DNA of 55,107 nt from Bacteroidota bacterium (GCA_018828585.1 JAHJVW010000068.1:1-55107); one strand, 5' to 3'. Numbered from the stretch's first letter, positions 1-8,430 are shown. The notes: a model not told the origin generated them from the sequence alone. Numbers and translations are program-made.

Positions 1-160
1 GCAACTAAATATATCATTCAGAAAATTGGTTGCTTTTTTATGCCTGTAAATCACTTATATTTACGTTATACGCAGTTGGCTTTGAGAATCAATTTAGGTT
101 TTTAGACAAACTGACGTTGCGGTCATTGTAGAGAGACACTTCAAAATAAACAGAGAATGT

Positions 161-550
161 ATGACAAAACTTGACCCGATTATTGCAGTAAAAAATGTTG
201 AAGCGAGTGTGAATTGGTATCAACAAGTCTTTGGATTTAAAAACTTGCACAGTGGAGAAAATTTTGCTGTTTTAGCAACAGAAAATGAAGACATTATTCT
301 TTGTCTTCACAAATGGGGCGAACACGAACACCCAAGCCTGACTGACCAAACTACGATTGCGGGTAATGGACTATTGCTTTATTTCAGAACCGACAATATG
401 GAAAACATAAGAAATAAAATTGACAAAATCGGCAGTTTAGTGGTAGAGGAAATTCATTTAAACACTAATTCTTTAAGAAAAGAGTTTTCAATCCGAGACC
501 TTGACGGCTATTTCATAGTTGTAACTGAATTTCATATCTACGAAGGATAA
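161..550 (+). CDS. VOC-fold (glyoxalase/bleomycin-resistance-like) protein
   Basis: A 129-residue protein with the paired beta-alpha-beta-beta-beta layout of the vicinal oxygen chelate superfamily. The first module is near residues 5-55 (IIAVKNVEASVNWYQQVFGF) and the second near 65-125, ending in the typical DLDGYFIVVTE strand. The family includes glyoxalases, dioxygenases and drug-binding proteins. The usual metal ligands (His/Glu) are not obvious, so substrate and activity cannot be assigned. It lies 11 bases upstream of a second VOC gene and both could share a transcript. Both sit beside cassette-like repeats at the window's left edge, which suggests acquisition as a small mobile unit. Family call is firm, function unknown. 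Confidence 0.8.
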   Translation: MTKLDPIIAVKNVEASVNWYQQVFGFKNLHSGENFAVLATENEDIILCLHKWGEHEHPSLTDQTTIAGNGLLLYFRTDNMENIRNKIDKIGSLVVEEIHLNTNSLRKEFSIRDLDGYFIVVTEFHIYEG

Positions 551-561
551 ATTTTCAAAAA

Positions 562-978
562 ATGGAAAAAATATTTCAAACATACAGACCAGACGGTTTT
601 CATACGGTTACGCCGTATTTGTTTGTGGATAATCCTCAACTATTAATTGAGTTTTTAAAAAACACCTTTCTTGCAAAAGAAATTAATCGTTCTATAAATC
701 CGACAAACGGAGAAATCGGAAATTGTATTTTGCAAATAGGCGACACTTGCTTTATGATAAGTCAGGCAAGAGCACAATTTGAAGGAATGAGAACAGCACT
801 TTACCTTTACGTTGACGATGTAGAAGCAATTCATAAAAGCGCCATAGAAAATGGAGCAAAAGTTGAATTTGAACCTGGTGATATGCCTTATGAAGACAGA
901 CAGTCAGGCATTATTGACCCTTGCGGAAATTATTGGTGGATTTCAAAACGACAAGTAGAAAAAGGTTACCACGAGTAA
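562..978 (+). CDS. VOC-family protein, PhnB-like
   Basis: A 138-residue VOC protein whose segments GFHTVTPYLFVDNPQLLIEF (residues 12-31), ALYLYVDDVEAI and GIIDPCGNYWWISK (near the C-terminus) match the PhnB/YdeI-type glyoxalase-like subfamily, usually 135-160 residues. These are cytoplasmic single-domain proteins of uncertain substrate; PhnB itself is not a lyase component. The start codon follows the stop of the preceding VOC gene by 11 bases. Immediately after the stop the sequence becomes repeat-rich and non-coding, so the gene is the last of its unit. The two VOC proteins are only distantly alike and are not a recent duplication. Confidence 0.82.
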   Translation: MEKIFQTYRPDGFHTVTPYLFVDNPQLLIEFLKNTFLAKEINRSINPTNGEIGNCILQIGDTCFMISQARAQFEGMRTALYLYVDDVEAIHKSAIENGAKVEFEPGDMPYEDRQSGIIDPCGNYWWISKRQVEKGYHE

Positions 979-1373
979 CGAGAGATTTTACAAAAAACAA
1001 CGAACTGCTAACATTCGGTTTGGCATTATGCCCAGGCCATGAATATATACTCATCTTTTTGTTCGCTATCATCTGCAGTCCGGGCTGGACTTTTACTATT
1101 GAGCTTTTGTAGTTATCTTCATCATTAGTAATTCTATTCGGCTACGGTTCTGGGCTGGACATTTTTCAAATGCCGCCACATCGCAAAGCCGTGAACGTTA
1201 CAGGTCGCCCTATCGGTCAGCAAACTGCTTTGAGTCTTACCAGAAAGGCAAAAAAAAAAAGGCTAACCTAAATCTCAATAGTGGCTCTCTCCTTGGTAGA
1301 GAATTTATCTACAACAATCTTTATGTCATCCCAATACAATAAACAAAATAAAATATGGTAACACCCTCTCTTA
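979..1373. other. Non-coding region between the VOC genes and the metH leader
   Basis: No credible gene is seen. The left half (1009-1200) is the inverted-repeat element listed separately. Inside it the word GGGCTGGAC occurs twice, at 1082-1090 and 1152-1160. The right half (1201-1373) contains an A10 run near 1251-1260 and is AT-rich and unstructured until the metH promoter. A 63-codon open frame at 921-1112 overlaps the end of the second VOC gene out of frame and is treated as chance. Confidence 0.5.
1009..1200. repeat. Inverted-repeat-bounded cassette-boundary-like element
   Basis: The left end reads TAACATTCGGTTTGGC (1009-1024). The right end, read on the opposite strand from 1200, gives TAACGTTCACGGCTTTGC. 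The two ends are imperfect inverted copies of about 25 bases enclosing about 140 bases. The start of the right end's motif (CTAACGTTCGGTT) recurs at 55081-55093, and an ACGTTATAC word occurs near 64. The arrangement (gene stop, then TAAC..., then an inverted copy ending GTTA) resembles integron attC sites or similar cassette spacers. The exact GTTRRRY core is not matched, so the assignment is only suggestive. Confidence 0.4.
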
Positions 1374-1405
1374 TTTGCTTTTCACCAAACTATGTTGCAC
1401 CTTTG
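1374..1405 (+). promoter_or_regulatory. Probable promoter of the SAM riboswitch-metH-metF unit
   Basis: TTTG at 1374-1377, then 20 bases, then CACCTTTG at 1398-1405. This fits the Bacteroidota TTTG-N19/21-TAnnTTTG pattern with the TA replaced by CA. Transcription would begin just before or at the first riboswitch helix (1411), the expected geometry for a leader that starts with its aptamer. Confidence 0.5.
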
Positions 1406-1410
1406 CACTG

Positions 1411-1516
1411 CTTATAGAGAAAGACGGAGGGATTAGACCCTGCGATGTCTTAGCAACCTGTGTAAACAAGGTGCTACATTCTATTCTGGTGATAAATCAT
1501 CAGAAAAAGATAAGTG
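1411..1516 (+). ncRNA. SAM-I (S-box) riboswitch upstream of metH
   Basis: The aptamer begins CTTAT (1411-1415), which pairs with ATAAG (1510-1514) as helix P1. The conserved core follows: AGAG, GGAGGGATTAGACCC (P2 side), then TTAGCAACC, the P3 stem ACCTGTG...CAAGGTGCTA, and a P4 stem CTGGTGAT/ATCATCAG at about 1485-1503. These are hallmarks of the SAM-I family, which senses S-adenosylmethionine and represses methionine genes. No U-rich intrinsic terminator follows P1. The downstream hairpin abutting the metH start (1575-1635) may therefore be the expression platform. Confidence 0.88.
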
Positions 1517-1574
1517 AAAGTCTACAACCTCTACCCGACTTTTCAAAATAAGCCAAAAAAGTATTGAGATTTTA

Positions 1575-1635
1575 GTATTGAGTATTGCGACTATCTGCAT
1601 ACTACACGCTATTCCCAATACGCTATACTCAATAC
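1575..1635 (+). promoter_or_regulatory. Leader hairpin ending 6 bases before metH ATG
   Basis: GTATTGAGTATTGCG (1575-1589) pairs with CGCTATACTCAATAC (1621-1635) over 15 positions with one mismatch. A further GTATTGAG copy sits at 1561-1568 and could compete for the same partner. The stem closes 6 bases before the metH ATG at 1642. It could act as the riboswitch expression platform by masking the start, or it may simply be spacer repeat. The word GTATTGCG recurs in the hairpin before metF. Confidence 0.4.
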
Positions 1636-1641
1636 GCAGAA

Positions 1642-4600
1642 ATGGATATCAGAAAAGAACTACAAAAAAGAATACTCATCATTGATGGTGCAATGGGAAC
1701 CATGATTCAGCGCTATAGGCTTACTGAAGAGGATTTCCGTGGAGAGCGTTTTAAAGACCATCCATCAGATGTAAAAGGGAATAATGATTTATTAAATCTT
1801 ACCCGTCCGGATGTGATTAGAGCAGTACATGCCGAATATTTAGATGCCGGAGCAGATATTATTGAAACCAATACTTTCAGTACCCAGCGTATTTCCATGG
1901 CTGATTATGGCATGGAAGATTTATCCTACGAATTAAGTTTCGAAGGAGCTAGAATTGCCAAAGAAATTGCAACAGAGTACACGCAGAAAAATCCAGAAAA
2001 ACCAAGATTTGTTGCAGGAGCTGTTGGCCCAACTAACCGAACTTTATCTATGTCTCCGGATGTGAATGATCCAGGATTCAGAGCCATTTCTTACGAGCAA
2101 TTGGAAGAAGCTTATTACGAACAAGTGCGTGGATTGGTTGATGGGGGTGCCGATTTATTATTGGTAGAAACCATCTTTGATACTTTAAATGCTAAAGCTG
2201 CAATTTTCGCTATCAAAAGATATGAGCAGGTAATCGGCAGAAAGCTGGAGATAATGATTTCAGGAACCATTACTGATGCATCTGGGAGAACGTTATCTGG
2301 ACAAACTGTAGAAGCTTTCTTAAACTCTATGCGTCACGGCGATTTACTTTCTATTGGCTTAAACTGTGCTTTGGGAGCAAAAGATATGCGTCCACATATT
2401 GAAGAGCTATCTGAAAAAGCAGATATGTTTGTCACAGCCTATCCAAATGCAGGTTTACCAAACGAGTTTGGCGAATATGATGAAACAGCTTCTCAAACCG
2501 GAAAATTAGTTGAAGATTTTATGGCTTCAGGATTTGTGAATGTAATTGGAGGATGCTGTGGAACAACTCCTGACCATATCAAAGCAATGGCTGAAATTGC
2601 TAAAAAATATCCGCCAAGGAAAATTCCTGAAAGGGAACCTCATCTTCGATTGTCAGGCTTAGAAGCCGTTACTATAAAGCCCGAAACCATGTTTGTGAAT
2701 GTGGGAGAAAGGACAAATGTAACTGGTTCGCCAAAGTTCTCGAAACTGATACTCTCAGGTGATTTTGACACTGCGCTTTCAGTTGCCCGTCAGCAAGTGG
2801 AAGGAGGTGCACAAATCATTGATGTGAACATGGATGAGGGAATGTTGGATTCTGAGGCCGCAATGACTAAATTTTTGAACCTCATTGCATCAGAACCTGA
2901 TATTTCTAAACTGCCTATCATGGTGGATTCGTCTAAATGGAGCGTGATTGAAGCCGGTTTAAAATGTTTGCAAGGAAAAGGAATTGTTAACTCCATTTCG
3001 CTTAAAGAAGGCGAAGAGAAATTCAAAGAATACGCTCATAAAATCAAACAATATGGCGCCGCCACAGTGGTGATGGCTTTTGATGAGCAAGGCCAAGCAG
3101 ATAATCTAGAACGTAGAAAAGAGATTTGCCAACGCTCTTATGATATTTTGGTAAATGAAGTTGGTTTTCCTGCTCAGGATATTATCTTCGATCCAAATAT
3201 TTTAACGGTTGCTACCGGATTAGAAGAACATAATAATTACGCAGTTGACTTTATCGCTGCTACCAAATGGATTAAAGAAAATCTGCCTTTGGCAAAAGTG
3301 AGTGGTGGGGTTTCTAATATTTCTTTCTCTTTTAGAGGAAATAATACAGTTCGTGAAGCCATGCACTCCGCATTTTTATATCATGCCATAAAAGCTGGTT
3401 TAGATATGGGCATTGTAAATGCCGGGATGTTGGAAGTTTATGCGGAAATCCCAAAAGAGCTTCTGGAGAAAGTAGAAGATGTTTTGCTAAACCGCCGACC
3501 AGATGCTACCGAAATATTGGTGGATTATGCAGAAACCGTAAATACCAAAGGAAAAGTTGTTGTTAAAAACGAGGAATGGAGAAATGCACCGGTTCAGGAA
3601 CGTCTTTCTCATGCCTTAGTAAAGGGCATTATTGATTATTTGGATGTGGATGTGGAAGAAGCCCGTTTGCAATATCCTAAACCTATTGAAGTGATTGAAG
3701 GTCCATTGATGGACGGGATGAACATTGTGGGTGATTTATTCGGTGCCGGAAAGATGTTCTTGCCTCAGGTAGTAAAATCTGCAAGGGTAATGAAAAAAGC
3801 CGTGGCTATTTTGATGCCTTATATTGAAGCTCAAAAAGTGGTGGGTACAAGTAGCAGTGCCGGAAAGATATTAATGGCCACTGTAAAAGGGGACGTTCAT
3901 GATATCGGAAAAAACATTGTGGGTGTTGTTTTAGCCTGTAATAATTTTGAGGTAGTAGATTTGGGCGTGATGGTTCCAGCAAATAGAATCCTAGAGGAAG
4001 CCAAAAAACATCAGGTAGATATCATCGGTTTAAGCGGATTGATTACCCCCTCTTTGGATGAAATGGTGCATTTCGCTAAAGAAATGGAGCGTGAAGGTTT
4101 TGATATTCCATTATTAATTGGTGGTGCAACTACTTCCAGAATTCATACCGCTGTAAAAGTTGATTCTCATTATAAAGGAGCGGTGGTTCATGTTTTGGAT
4201 GCTTCTAGAAGTGTGGGGGTTTGCAGTAATTTGTTAAATAAAGAGAGTAAGGAAACCTACACCAAAACTCTAAAAGCTGATTACGAACAAACTCGTGATA
4301 ACTACAATAAAAAGAAAATTGATAAGGTATTTTTGAAAATTGATAACGCTCGTCAACATCAATATCAAATCAATTTAAACGGTTCCATTCCAAAAGCACC
4401 AACGTTCACCGGGACTAAAGTGATTGACAACTATCCTTTAGAGGAATTGGTTCCTTATATCGATTGGACGCCTTTTTTCCATACTTGGGAATTGCGTGGC
4501 TCTTATCCAAAAATATTTGAAGATAAATTTGTGGGTGACGAAGCTAAAAAGCTTTACGATGATGCACAGGAATTATTGAAACGAATTGTTGAAGAAAAAC

Positions 4601-5298
4601 TCTTTACCGCCAAAGCAGTATTTGGTTTCTGGCCTGCAAATTCAGTTGGGGATGACATCTCCCTCTCCCTCGGAGAGGGCCAGGGTGAGGCCACCATCCA
4701 CACCCTCCGTCAACAAGCCGAAAAAGCCAAAGACGAACCTTATTATGCATTGTCAGATTTTATCGCTCCAAAAGAAACTGGAATTCAGGATTATTTTGGT
4801 GGATTTGCAGTAACAACAGGTCATGGTTGCGATGAGTTGGTGGCTCAGTTTGAAGCAGATTATGATGATTATAACAGCATCATGGCTAAAGCATTGGCAG
4901 ACAGATTAGCGGAAGCTTTTGCGGAGAAATTACATGAATTGGTTCGTAAAGAATATTGGGGTTACGCAAAAGACGAAAATTTGGATAGTGAGTCTTTAAT
5001 CAAAGAGAAATATCAGGGAATTCGTCCGGCTCCAGGTTATCCTGCTTGTCCGGATCATACCGAAAAAGGAACGCTTTGGGAATTATTGGATGCAGAAACT
5101 CAAATCGGCTTAAAGCTGACGGAAAGTTTCGCGATGTACCCAACAGCAGCTGTAAGTGGTTTCTATTTTGCACATCCTGAGGCTAGATACTTTGGGTTAG
5201 GAAAAATTGATAAAGACCAAGTGGCTGATTACGCCAAAAGAAAAGGAATGGATTTAGAAACTGCTGAAAGGTGGTTGAGTCCGAATTTAGGTTATTAA
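1642..5298 (+). CDS. metH: Cobalamin-dependent methionine synthase MetH
   Basis: Transfers a methyl group from methyl-THF via cobalamin to homocysteine, making methionine in the cytoplasm. All four modules are present in 1218 residues (E. coli about 1227). The homocysteine domain has zinc ligands at Cys242 and Cys305/Cys306 (GGCCGTTP). The pterin domain begins near [13 protein letters not shown]. The B12 domain has the DVHDIG motif at 751-756, with His753 as the expected cobalt ligand. The reactivation domain has [12 protein letters not shown] near 1128-1139. The ATG at 1642 is chosen because [19 protein letters not shown] fits the family start; an in-frame codon at 1585 would place the start inside leader repeats. 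A palindromic repeat is embedded in frame near residues 1005-1017. Likely repressed through the upstream SAM riboswitch. Confidence 0.97.
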   Translation: MDIRKELQKRILIIDGAMGTMIQRYRLTEEDFRGERFKDHPSDVKGNNDLLNLTRPDVIRAVHAEYLDAGADIIETNTFSTQRISMADYGMEDLSYELSFEGARIAKEIATEYTQKNPEKPRFVAGAVGPTNRTLSMSPDVNDPGFRAISYEQLEEAYYEQVRGLVDGGADLLLVETIFDTLNAKAAIFAIKRYEQVIGRKLEIMISGTITDASGRTLSGQTVEAFLNSMRHGDLLSIGLNCALGAKDMRPHIEELSEKADMFVTAYPNAGLPNEFGEYDETASQTGKLVEDFMASGFVNVIGGCCGTTPDHIKAMAEIAKKYPPRKIPEREPHLRLSGLEAVTIKPETMFVNVGERTNVTGSPKFSKLILSGDFDTALSVARQQVEGGAQIIDVNMDEGMLDSEAAMTKFLNLIASEPDISKLPIMVDSSKWSVIEAGLKCLQGKGIVNSISLKEGEEKFKEYAHKIKQYGAATVVMAFDEQGQADNLERRKEICQRSYDILVNEVGFPAQDIIFDPNILTVATGLEEHNNYAVDFIAATKWIKENLPLAKVSGGVSNISFSFRGNNTVREAMHSAFLYHAIKAGLDMGIVNAGMLEVYAEIPKELLEKVEDVLLNRRPDATEILVDYAETVNTKGKVVVKNEEWRNAPVQERLSHALVKGIIDYLDVDVEEARLQYPKPIEVIEGPLMDGMNIVGDLFGAGKMFLPQVVKSARVMKKAVAILMPYIEAQKVVGTSSSAGKILMATVKGDVHDIGKNIVGVVLACNNFEVVDLGVMVPANRILEEAKKHQVDIIGLSGLITPSLDEMVHFAKEMEREGFDIPLLIGGATTSRIHTAVKVDSHYKGAVVHVLDASRSVGVCSNLLNKESKETYTKTLKADYEQTRDNYNKKKIDKVFLKIDNARQHQYQINLNGSIPKAPTFTGTKVIDNYPLEELVPYIDWTPFFHTWELRGSYPKIFEDKFVGDEAKKLYDDAQELLKRIVEEKLFTAKAVFGFWPANSVGDDISLSLGEGQGEATIHTLRQQAEKAKDEPYYALSDFIAPKETGIQDYFGGFAVTTGHGCDELVAQFEADYDDYNSIMAKALADRLAEAFAEKLHELVRKEYWGYAKDENLDSESLIKEKYQGIRPAPGYPACPDHTEKGTLWELLDAETQIGLKLTESFAMYPTAAVSGFYFAHPEARYFGLGKIDKDQVADYAKRKGMDLETAERWLSPNLGY
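4656..4692 (+). repeat. Palindromic repeat element in frame inside metH
   Basis: CCCTCTCC (4661-4668), a CTC loop and GGAGAGGG (4672-4679) form a perfect 8-bp hairpin, followed by CCAGGGTGAGGCC. The segment is much richer in G+C than the rest of metH. It encodes [11 protein letters not shown] between the conserved [12 protein letters not shown] and [12 protein letters not shown] blocks of the reactivation domain. The words resemble the CTCCCTCTCC...GGAGAGGG...GGTGAGG intergenic repeats I recall from several Bacteroidota genomes. The reading frame stays open, so MetH is probably functional. Confidence 0.6.
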
Positions 5299-5314
5299 TT
5301 AGATTTGAGATATG

Positions 5315-5374
5315 AGTATTGCGTACTGAGAATTTGCAAAGGAGCTCTATACCCAATACTCACTACGCAATACT
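5315..5374 (+). promoter_or_regulatory. Hairpin in the metH-metF spacer
   Basis: AGTATTGCGTA (5315-5325) and TACGCAATACT (5364-5374) form a perfect 11-bp stem ending 8 bases before the metF ATG. The stem word is the same GTATTGCG family used before metH. It may influence metF translation or RNA processing, or be a spacer repeat only. No promoter or terminator is evident, consistent with co-transcription. Confidence 0.4.
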
Positions 5375-5382
5375 GAACAAAA

Positions 5383-6339
5383 ATGAAAATTACCGATCAC
5401 ATAAAAAACGCCAACGGAAAAACACTTTTCTCGTTCGAGCTCTTACCTCCTGTTAAAGGGCAAAGTATTCAATGGATTTATGATGCCATTGACCCGTTGA
5501 TGGAGTTCAATCCGCCGTTTATTGATGTGACCTACCATCGTGAAGATTATATATACAAACAACAGGCAAATGGATTGTTGGAGAAAGTTTCCTATCGTAA
5601 AAGACCTGGAACTGTAGCCATTTGTGCGGCCATCATGAATAAGTACAAAGTAGATGCGGTGCCACATTTAATTTGTGGCGGATTCACCAAAGAAGAGACT
5701 GAAAACGCATTGATCGATATGCAGTTTTTAGGTATTGATAATGTATTGGTTTTACGTGGCGATGCCCGTCATGCTGATTCTTCCTTTATTCCAACTCCAG
5801 GGGGACATTGTTATGCTACGGAATTATTGCAGCATGTAAAAGACCATAATGAAGGTAAATATCTGCATGAAGACGTGAAGAGCGATGATACCAGTAATTT
5901 TTGTATCGGTGTGGCAGGTTACCCTGAGAAACATTTTGAAGCCCCAAATCTGAAAACCGATTTCAAATACTTGAAACAAAAAGTAGATATGGGAGCGGAA
6001 TTCATCGTCACCCAGATGTTTTTTGATAACCAAAAATACTTTGATTTTGTGAAGAAATGTCGTGAAAATGATATCAACGTTCCTATTATTCCTGGGTTAA
6101 AGCCAATTAGTGCTTTAGGACAATTAATAGCCTTACCTAAAATTTTCCATATCGATTTACCTGAGGATTTAAGCGAGGCTATACAAGATTGCAAAAATAT
6201 CAAAGATGTGAAAAAGGTTGGTACCGAATTTATGATACAGCAATGCAAAGAGCTCATTGATTTTGGTGTGCCCGTATTACATTTTTACACCATGGGTAAG
6301 CCTGAGCAAACTTACGACATTGCTAAAGCAATTTTTTAG
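5383..6339 (+). CDS. metF: 5,10-methylenetetrahydrofolate reductase MetF
   Basis: Reduces methylene-THF to methyl-THF using FAD, supplying the methyl donor for MetH immediately upstream. The 318-residue TIM-barrel protein has the usual size (about 290-320). The conserved early segment FSFELLPPVKG carries the catalytic-region Glu, followed by DVTYHRED. The substrate/FAD-binding stretch NVLVLRGDAR lies near residue 120, and GAEFIVTQMFFDNQKYFDF and VPIIPGLKPI follow. It lies 84 bases behind metH and is probably covered by the same SAM riboswitch. A dispersed palindromic repeat follows its stop. Confidence 0.95.
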   Translation: MKITDHIKNANGKTLFSFELLPPVKGQSIQWIYDAIDPLMEFNPPFIDVTYHREDYIYKQQANGLLEKVSYRKRPGTVAICAAIMNKYKVDAVPHLICGGFTKEETENALIDMQFLGIDNVLVLRGDARHADSSFIPTPGGHCYATELLQHVKDHNEGKYLHEDVKSDDTSNFCIGVAGYPEKHFEAPNLKTDFKYLKQKVDMGAEFIVTQMFFDNQKYFDFVKKCRENDINVPIIPGLKPISALGQLIALPKIFHIDLPEDLSEAIQDCKNIKDVKKVGTEFMIQQCKELIDFGVPVLHFYTMGKPEQTYDIAKAIF

Positions 6340-6367
6340 AAAAGCAAAGCCGCTATCCATAGCTTCA

Positions 6368-6445
6368 GATAGTCCCGTCCCGTTAGCTATCGGGATACGC
6401 TATAGTCCCGATGAAAAATCGGGAGCTGCCGCTTCAACTGGGTTT
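6368..6445 (+). repeat. Dispersed palindromic repeat, copy 1
   Basis: Starts GATAGTCCCGTCCCG, contains CCCGTTAGCTATCGGG, continues ATACGCT, then a second hairpin CCCGATgaaaaATCGGG, and ends CCGCTTCAACTGGGTTT. It shares its head and tail with the copy at 51463-51551 and its core palindrome with 14592-14612. It sits just after metF and before the toxin-antitoxin promoter, so it could end transcription or stabilise the metF 3' end. Confidence 0.6.
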
Positions 6446-6462
6446 ATTTAACTTCTTTCATC

Positions 6463-6502
6463 TATCTAAAAATTATATACTTTTGTATATAATTTTTAGA
6501 TA
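6463..6502 (+). promoter_or_regulatory. Toxin-antitoxin promoter inside a perfect 40-base palindrome
   Basis: TATCTAAAAATTATATAC (6463-6480) and GTATATAATTTTTAGATA (6485-6502) are perfect 18-base inverted arms around TTTT. The -7 box TACTTTTG (6478-6485) matches TAnnTTTG exactly and straddles the palindrome centre. TTTC at 6456-6459 is a plausible -33 element with an 18-base spacer. The palindrome ends two bases before the antitoxin ATG. This is the expected site for autorepression by a ribbon-helix-helix antitoxin dimer or the toxin-antitoxin complex. Confidence 0.75.
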
Positions 6503-6504
6503 TC

Positions 6505-6747
6505 ATGAAGAGTATATTGTTGAAAATTGATGATGAGCTTTTTGAACAACTGGAAGAATCGGTAAAGGAAGCTAACATCTCAAAAACTGCTTTTATAAAG
6601 AAAGCGATAATTACCTATCAAAAAAGAATAAAAGAAATAAAATTAGGTAGGCAACTGGCAGAAGAATCTTGGATGGTCAGAGAGGATTCTATGAAGATCA
6701 ACTCAGAATATGACAGTACATTATCTGCTGGATTAGATGATGATTAG
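6505..6747 (+). CDS. Ribbon-helix-helix antitoxin of a MazF-type pair
   Basis: An 80-residue protein beginning with a short basic beta strand (SILLKIDDELFEQLEE) followed by two helices, one of them KTAFIKKAIITYQKRIKE. This is the CopG/MetJ-like DNA-binding ribbon-helix-helix layout. The acidic, low-complexity C-terminus, from about residue 55, is the part expected to wrap the toxin. It overlaps the toxin gene by 11 bases, the usual translational coupling in such pairs. It probably binds the perfect palindrome directly upstream. The start is the first ATG after the palindrome, giving a very short leader. Confidence 0.82.
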   Translation: MKSILLKIDDELFEQLEESVKEANISKTAFIKKAIITYQKRIKEIKLGRQLAEESWMVREDSMKINSEYDSTLSAGLDDD

Positions 6748-7087
6748 GCAATTTGACATATGGCTTTGCGATCTTAATCCAGCCGGAGGAACTGTTCCAA
6801 GTAAAATCAGACCGGTACTCATCGTTCAAACCAATCATCTCAATAAAGTTGCTCATCCATCCACGGCAATACTACCTTTTACCTCTGTGATTTTTGATAA
6901 AGCGAAAATTTTGCGCATCAATTTGTTACCCGATTCAGAAAATGGATTGGAAAAAGATTCAGCAATACTCATTGATCAAATCAGAGCTATTGACAATAAA
7001 AAACTGATTAAGAAATTAGGGATAATTTCCTCTCCTCAAGTTCAAAAAAATATAAAAGATGCTATCAAGTTATTATTAGATCTGTAA
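6737..7087 (+). CDS. MazF/PemK-family endoribonuclease toxin
   Basis: A 116-residue MazF-fold protein. The N-terminal IRQFDIWLCDLNPAGG...KIRPVLIVQTN contains the strand-loop with the conserved R-P-V-L-I-V signature. The central ILPFTSV and DSAILIDQIRAIDNKKL segments match the core of this family of sequence-specific mRNA interferases. The length is normal (about 105-120) and no lesion is seen, so it is probably active. Either of two adjacent ATGs (6737, 6740) could start it, both inside the antitoxin gene. Its stop is one base from the end of convergent thrC, so the module fits tightly between metF and thrC. Confidence 0.9.
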   Translation: MMIRQFDIWLCDLNPAGGTVPSKIRPVLIVQTNHLNKVAHPSTAILPFTSVIFDKAKILRINLLPDSENGLEKDSAILIDQIRAIDNKKLIKKLGIISSPQVQKNIKDAIKLLLDL

Positions 7088-7088
7088 A

Positions 7089-8390
7089 TTAACTCACCAA
7101 ATGCCCCTTAAATTCATCAAAACTATTCCTCATCTCTAGACAAATTTTCTCCTTCACATACAAATCCTTCACCTGCTCTGGCTCTTCAATCATAATTCCC
7201 ATTTCTTTAAAAACATCAGGGAATTTACATGGATGCGCTGTAGCTAAAACTACATAAGCAGTTTTTTCTTGCTGTTTTTGAGCAATTTTATCAGAAGTTA
7301 CTGCTAAAAATCCAGTTGCTGTATGAGGGCAAACCACATAAGACTTTTCTTTATAAACATAATCTATGGCAGACTTGATCTCTTCATCATTGTAAGAATA
7401 AGAGGTCAACATTTCCTTTAATTGCTCCAAATTATTATCAAACATATCCAAAATACGAACAAAATTACTTGGATCACCCACGTCCATGGCATTGGCTAAA
7501 GTTTGTACAGATGGACGGGCCTTGTAAATTCCGGTCTCTAAAAATTCCGGAACAATATCATTACTGTTGGTGGCTGCTATGAATCTTGAAACGGGCAAGC
7601 CCATTTTCCAAGCCATCATGCCAGCTGCAATATTCCCAAAGTTGCCACTTGGAGTCACGAAAATCAAATTATCAAATTGGTCTTTAAGCTTTGCGTAGGT
7701 GTTGGCATAATAAAACATCTGCGGAATCAGCCTACTGATGTTGATTGAATTTGCAGAAGTCAAATTCAGCTTCTCATTCAATTCCTCATCATGAAAAGCT
7801 TTCTTCACTAAAGCTTGGCAATCATCAAAAGTTCCATCAATGGCAATGGCTTGGATATTATTCCCGTTGGTTGTCAATTGTAATTCCTGTATGGGACTTA
7901 CCTTTCCTTTCGGATATAAAATAGTCACTTTAATTCCCGGAACATTCAAAAATCCAAGAGCAACGGCACCTCCTGTATCGCCAGAAGTCGCCACCAAAAT
8001 TTGAATCTCCTTTTGTTCCTTTTTCAAGAAATGCGCCATGATACGACTCATGAATCGCCCACCAAAATCTTTAAAAGCCAAAGACGGTCCGTGGAACAAT
8101 TCCAACACAAAAACATCTTTTTCCAATTGATGTAAAGGAGCATCAAAGTTTGCAGCATCATCAATGATTGCTTTCAAATCCTCCGCAGAAATATCATCTT
8201 TCAATAAAGCATAAGCCGTTTCAAAAGCAATCTCAGGTAAGGATTTCTTATCCCAATTCGCCATCACTTCCTCATCAATCTGAGGCAAAACAGTAGGCAT
8301 GTATAAACCTTTATCAGCCGGAAGGCTATTGAAAACTGCCGTTTCAAAATCAACTGACAAGTGGTGGTTTTTGGTGGAGTATAATTTCAT
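7089..8390 (-). CDS. thrC: Threonine synthase ThrC
   Basis: PLP enzyme converting O-phosphohomoserine to threonine, the last step of the pathway whose earlier genes lie upstream on the same strand. It has 433 residues, close to the E. coli-type enzyme. The cofactor lysine is expected at Lys107 in GPSLAFKDFGGRFM. A phosphate-binding glycine-rich loop is VATSGDTGGAVALGF, and FVTPSGNFGNIAAG is conserved. The gene is separated from thrB by a four-helix-bundle gene and repeats, but is probably still part of the thr transcript under the leader attenuator. Confidence 0.95.
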   Translation of the reverse strand: MKLYSTKNHHLSVDFETAVFNSLPADKGLYMPTVLPQIDEEVMANWDKKSLPEIAFETAYALLKDDISAEDLKAIIDDAANFDAPLHQLEKDVFVLELFHGPSLAFKDFGGRFMSRIMAHFLKKEQKEIQILVATSGDTGGAVALGFLNVPGIKVTILYPKGKVSPIQELQLTTNGNNIQAIAIDGTFDDCQALVKKAFHDEELNEKLNLTSANSINISRLIPQMFYYANTYAKLKDQFDNLIFVTPSGNFGNIAAGMMAWKMGLPVSRFIAATNSNDIVPEFLETGIYKARPSVQTLANAMDVGDPSNFVRILDMFDNNLEQLKEMLTSYSYNDEEIKSAIDYVYKEKSYVVCPHTATGFLAVTSDKIAQKQQEKTAYVVLATAHPCKFPDVFKEMGIMIEEPEQVKDLYVKEKICLEMRNSFDEFKGHLVS

Positions 8391-8398
8391 TGTTTACG

Positions 8399-8430
8399 TG
8401 GTTGGTTTTTGGTTGGTTGGTTGGTTAGGA
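8399..8430 (-). repeat. GGTT-word microrepeat between thrC and the four-helix-bundle gene
   Basis: The stretch is built almost entirely of GGTTGGTT words on the plus strand. It runs into the stop codon of the neighbouring four-helix-bundle gene. Related words appear on the other side of that gene (8800-8925), so the gene is bracketed by the same repeat family. Confidence 0.6.

Noticed and set aside
921-1112. 63-codon open frame overlapping the second VOC gene
   Set aside because: Out of frame with a well-supported gene, runs into repeat sequence, and has no family resemblance.
1585-1641. 19-codon N-terminal extension of metH
   Set aside because: Lies in leader repeats forming a hairpin; the MetH family starts at the ATG at 1642.
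6343-6450. Possible insertion sequence remnant after metF
   Set aside because: No transposase fragment or target duplication; better explained as a short structured repeat.
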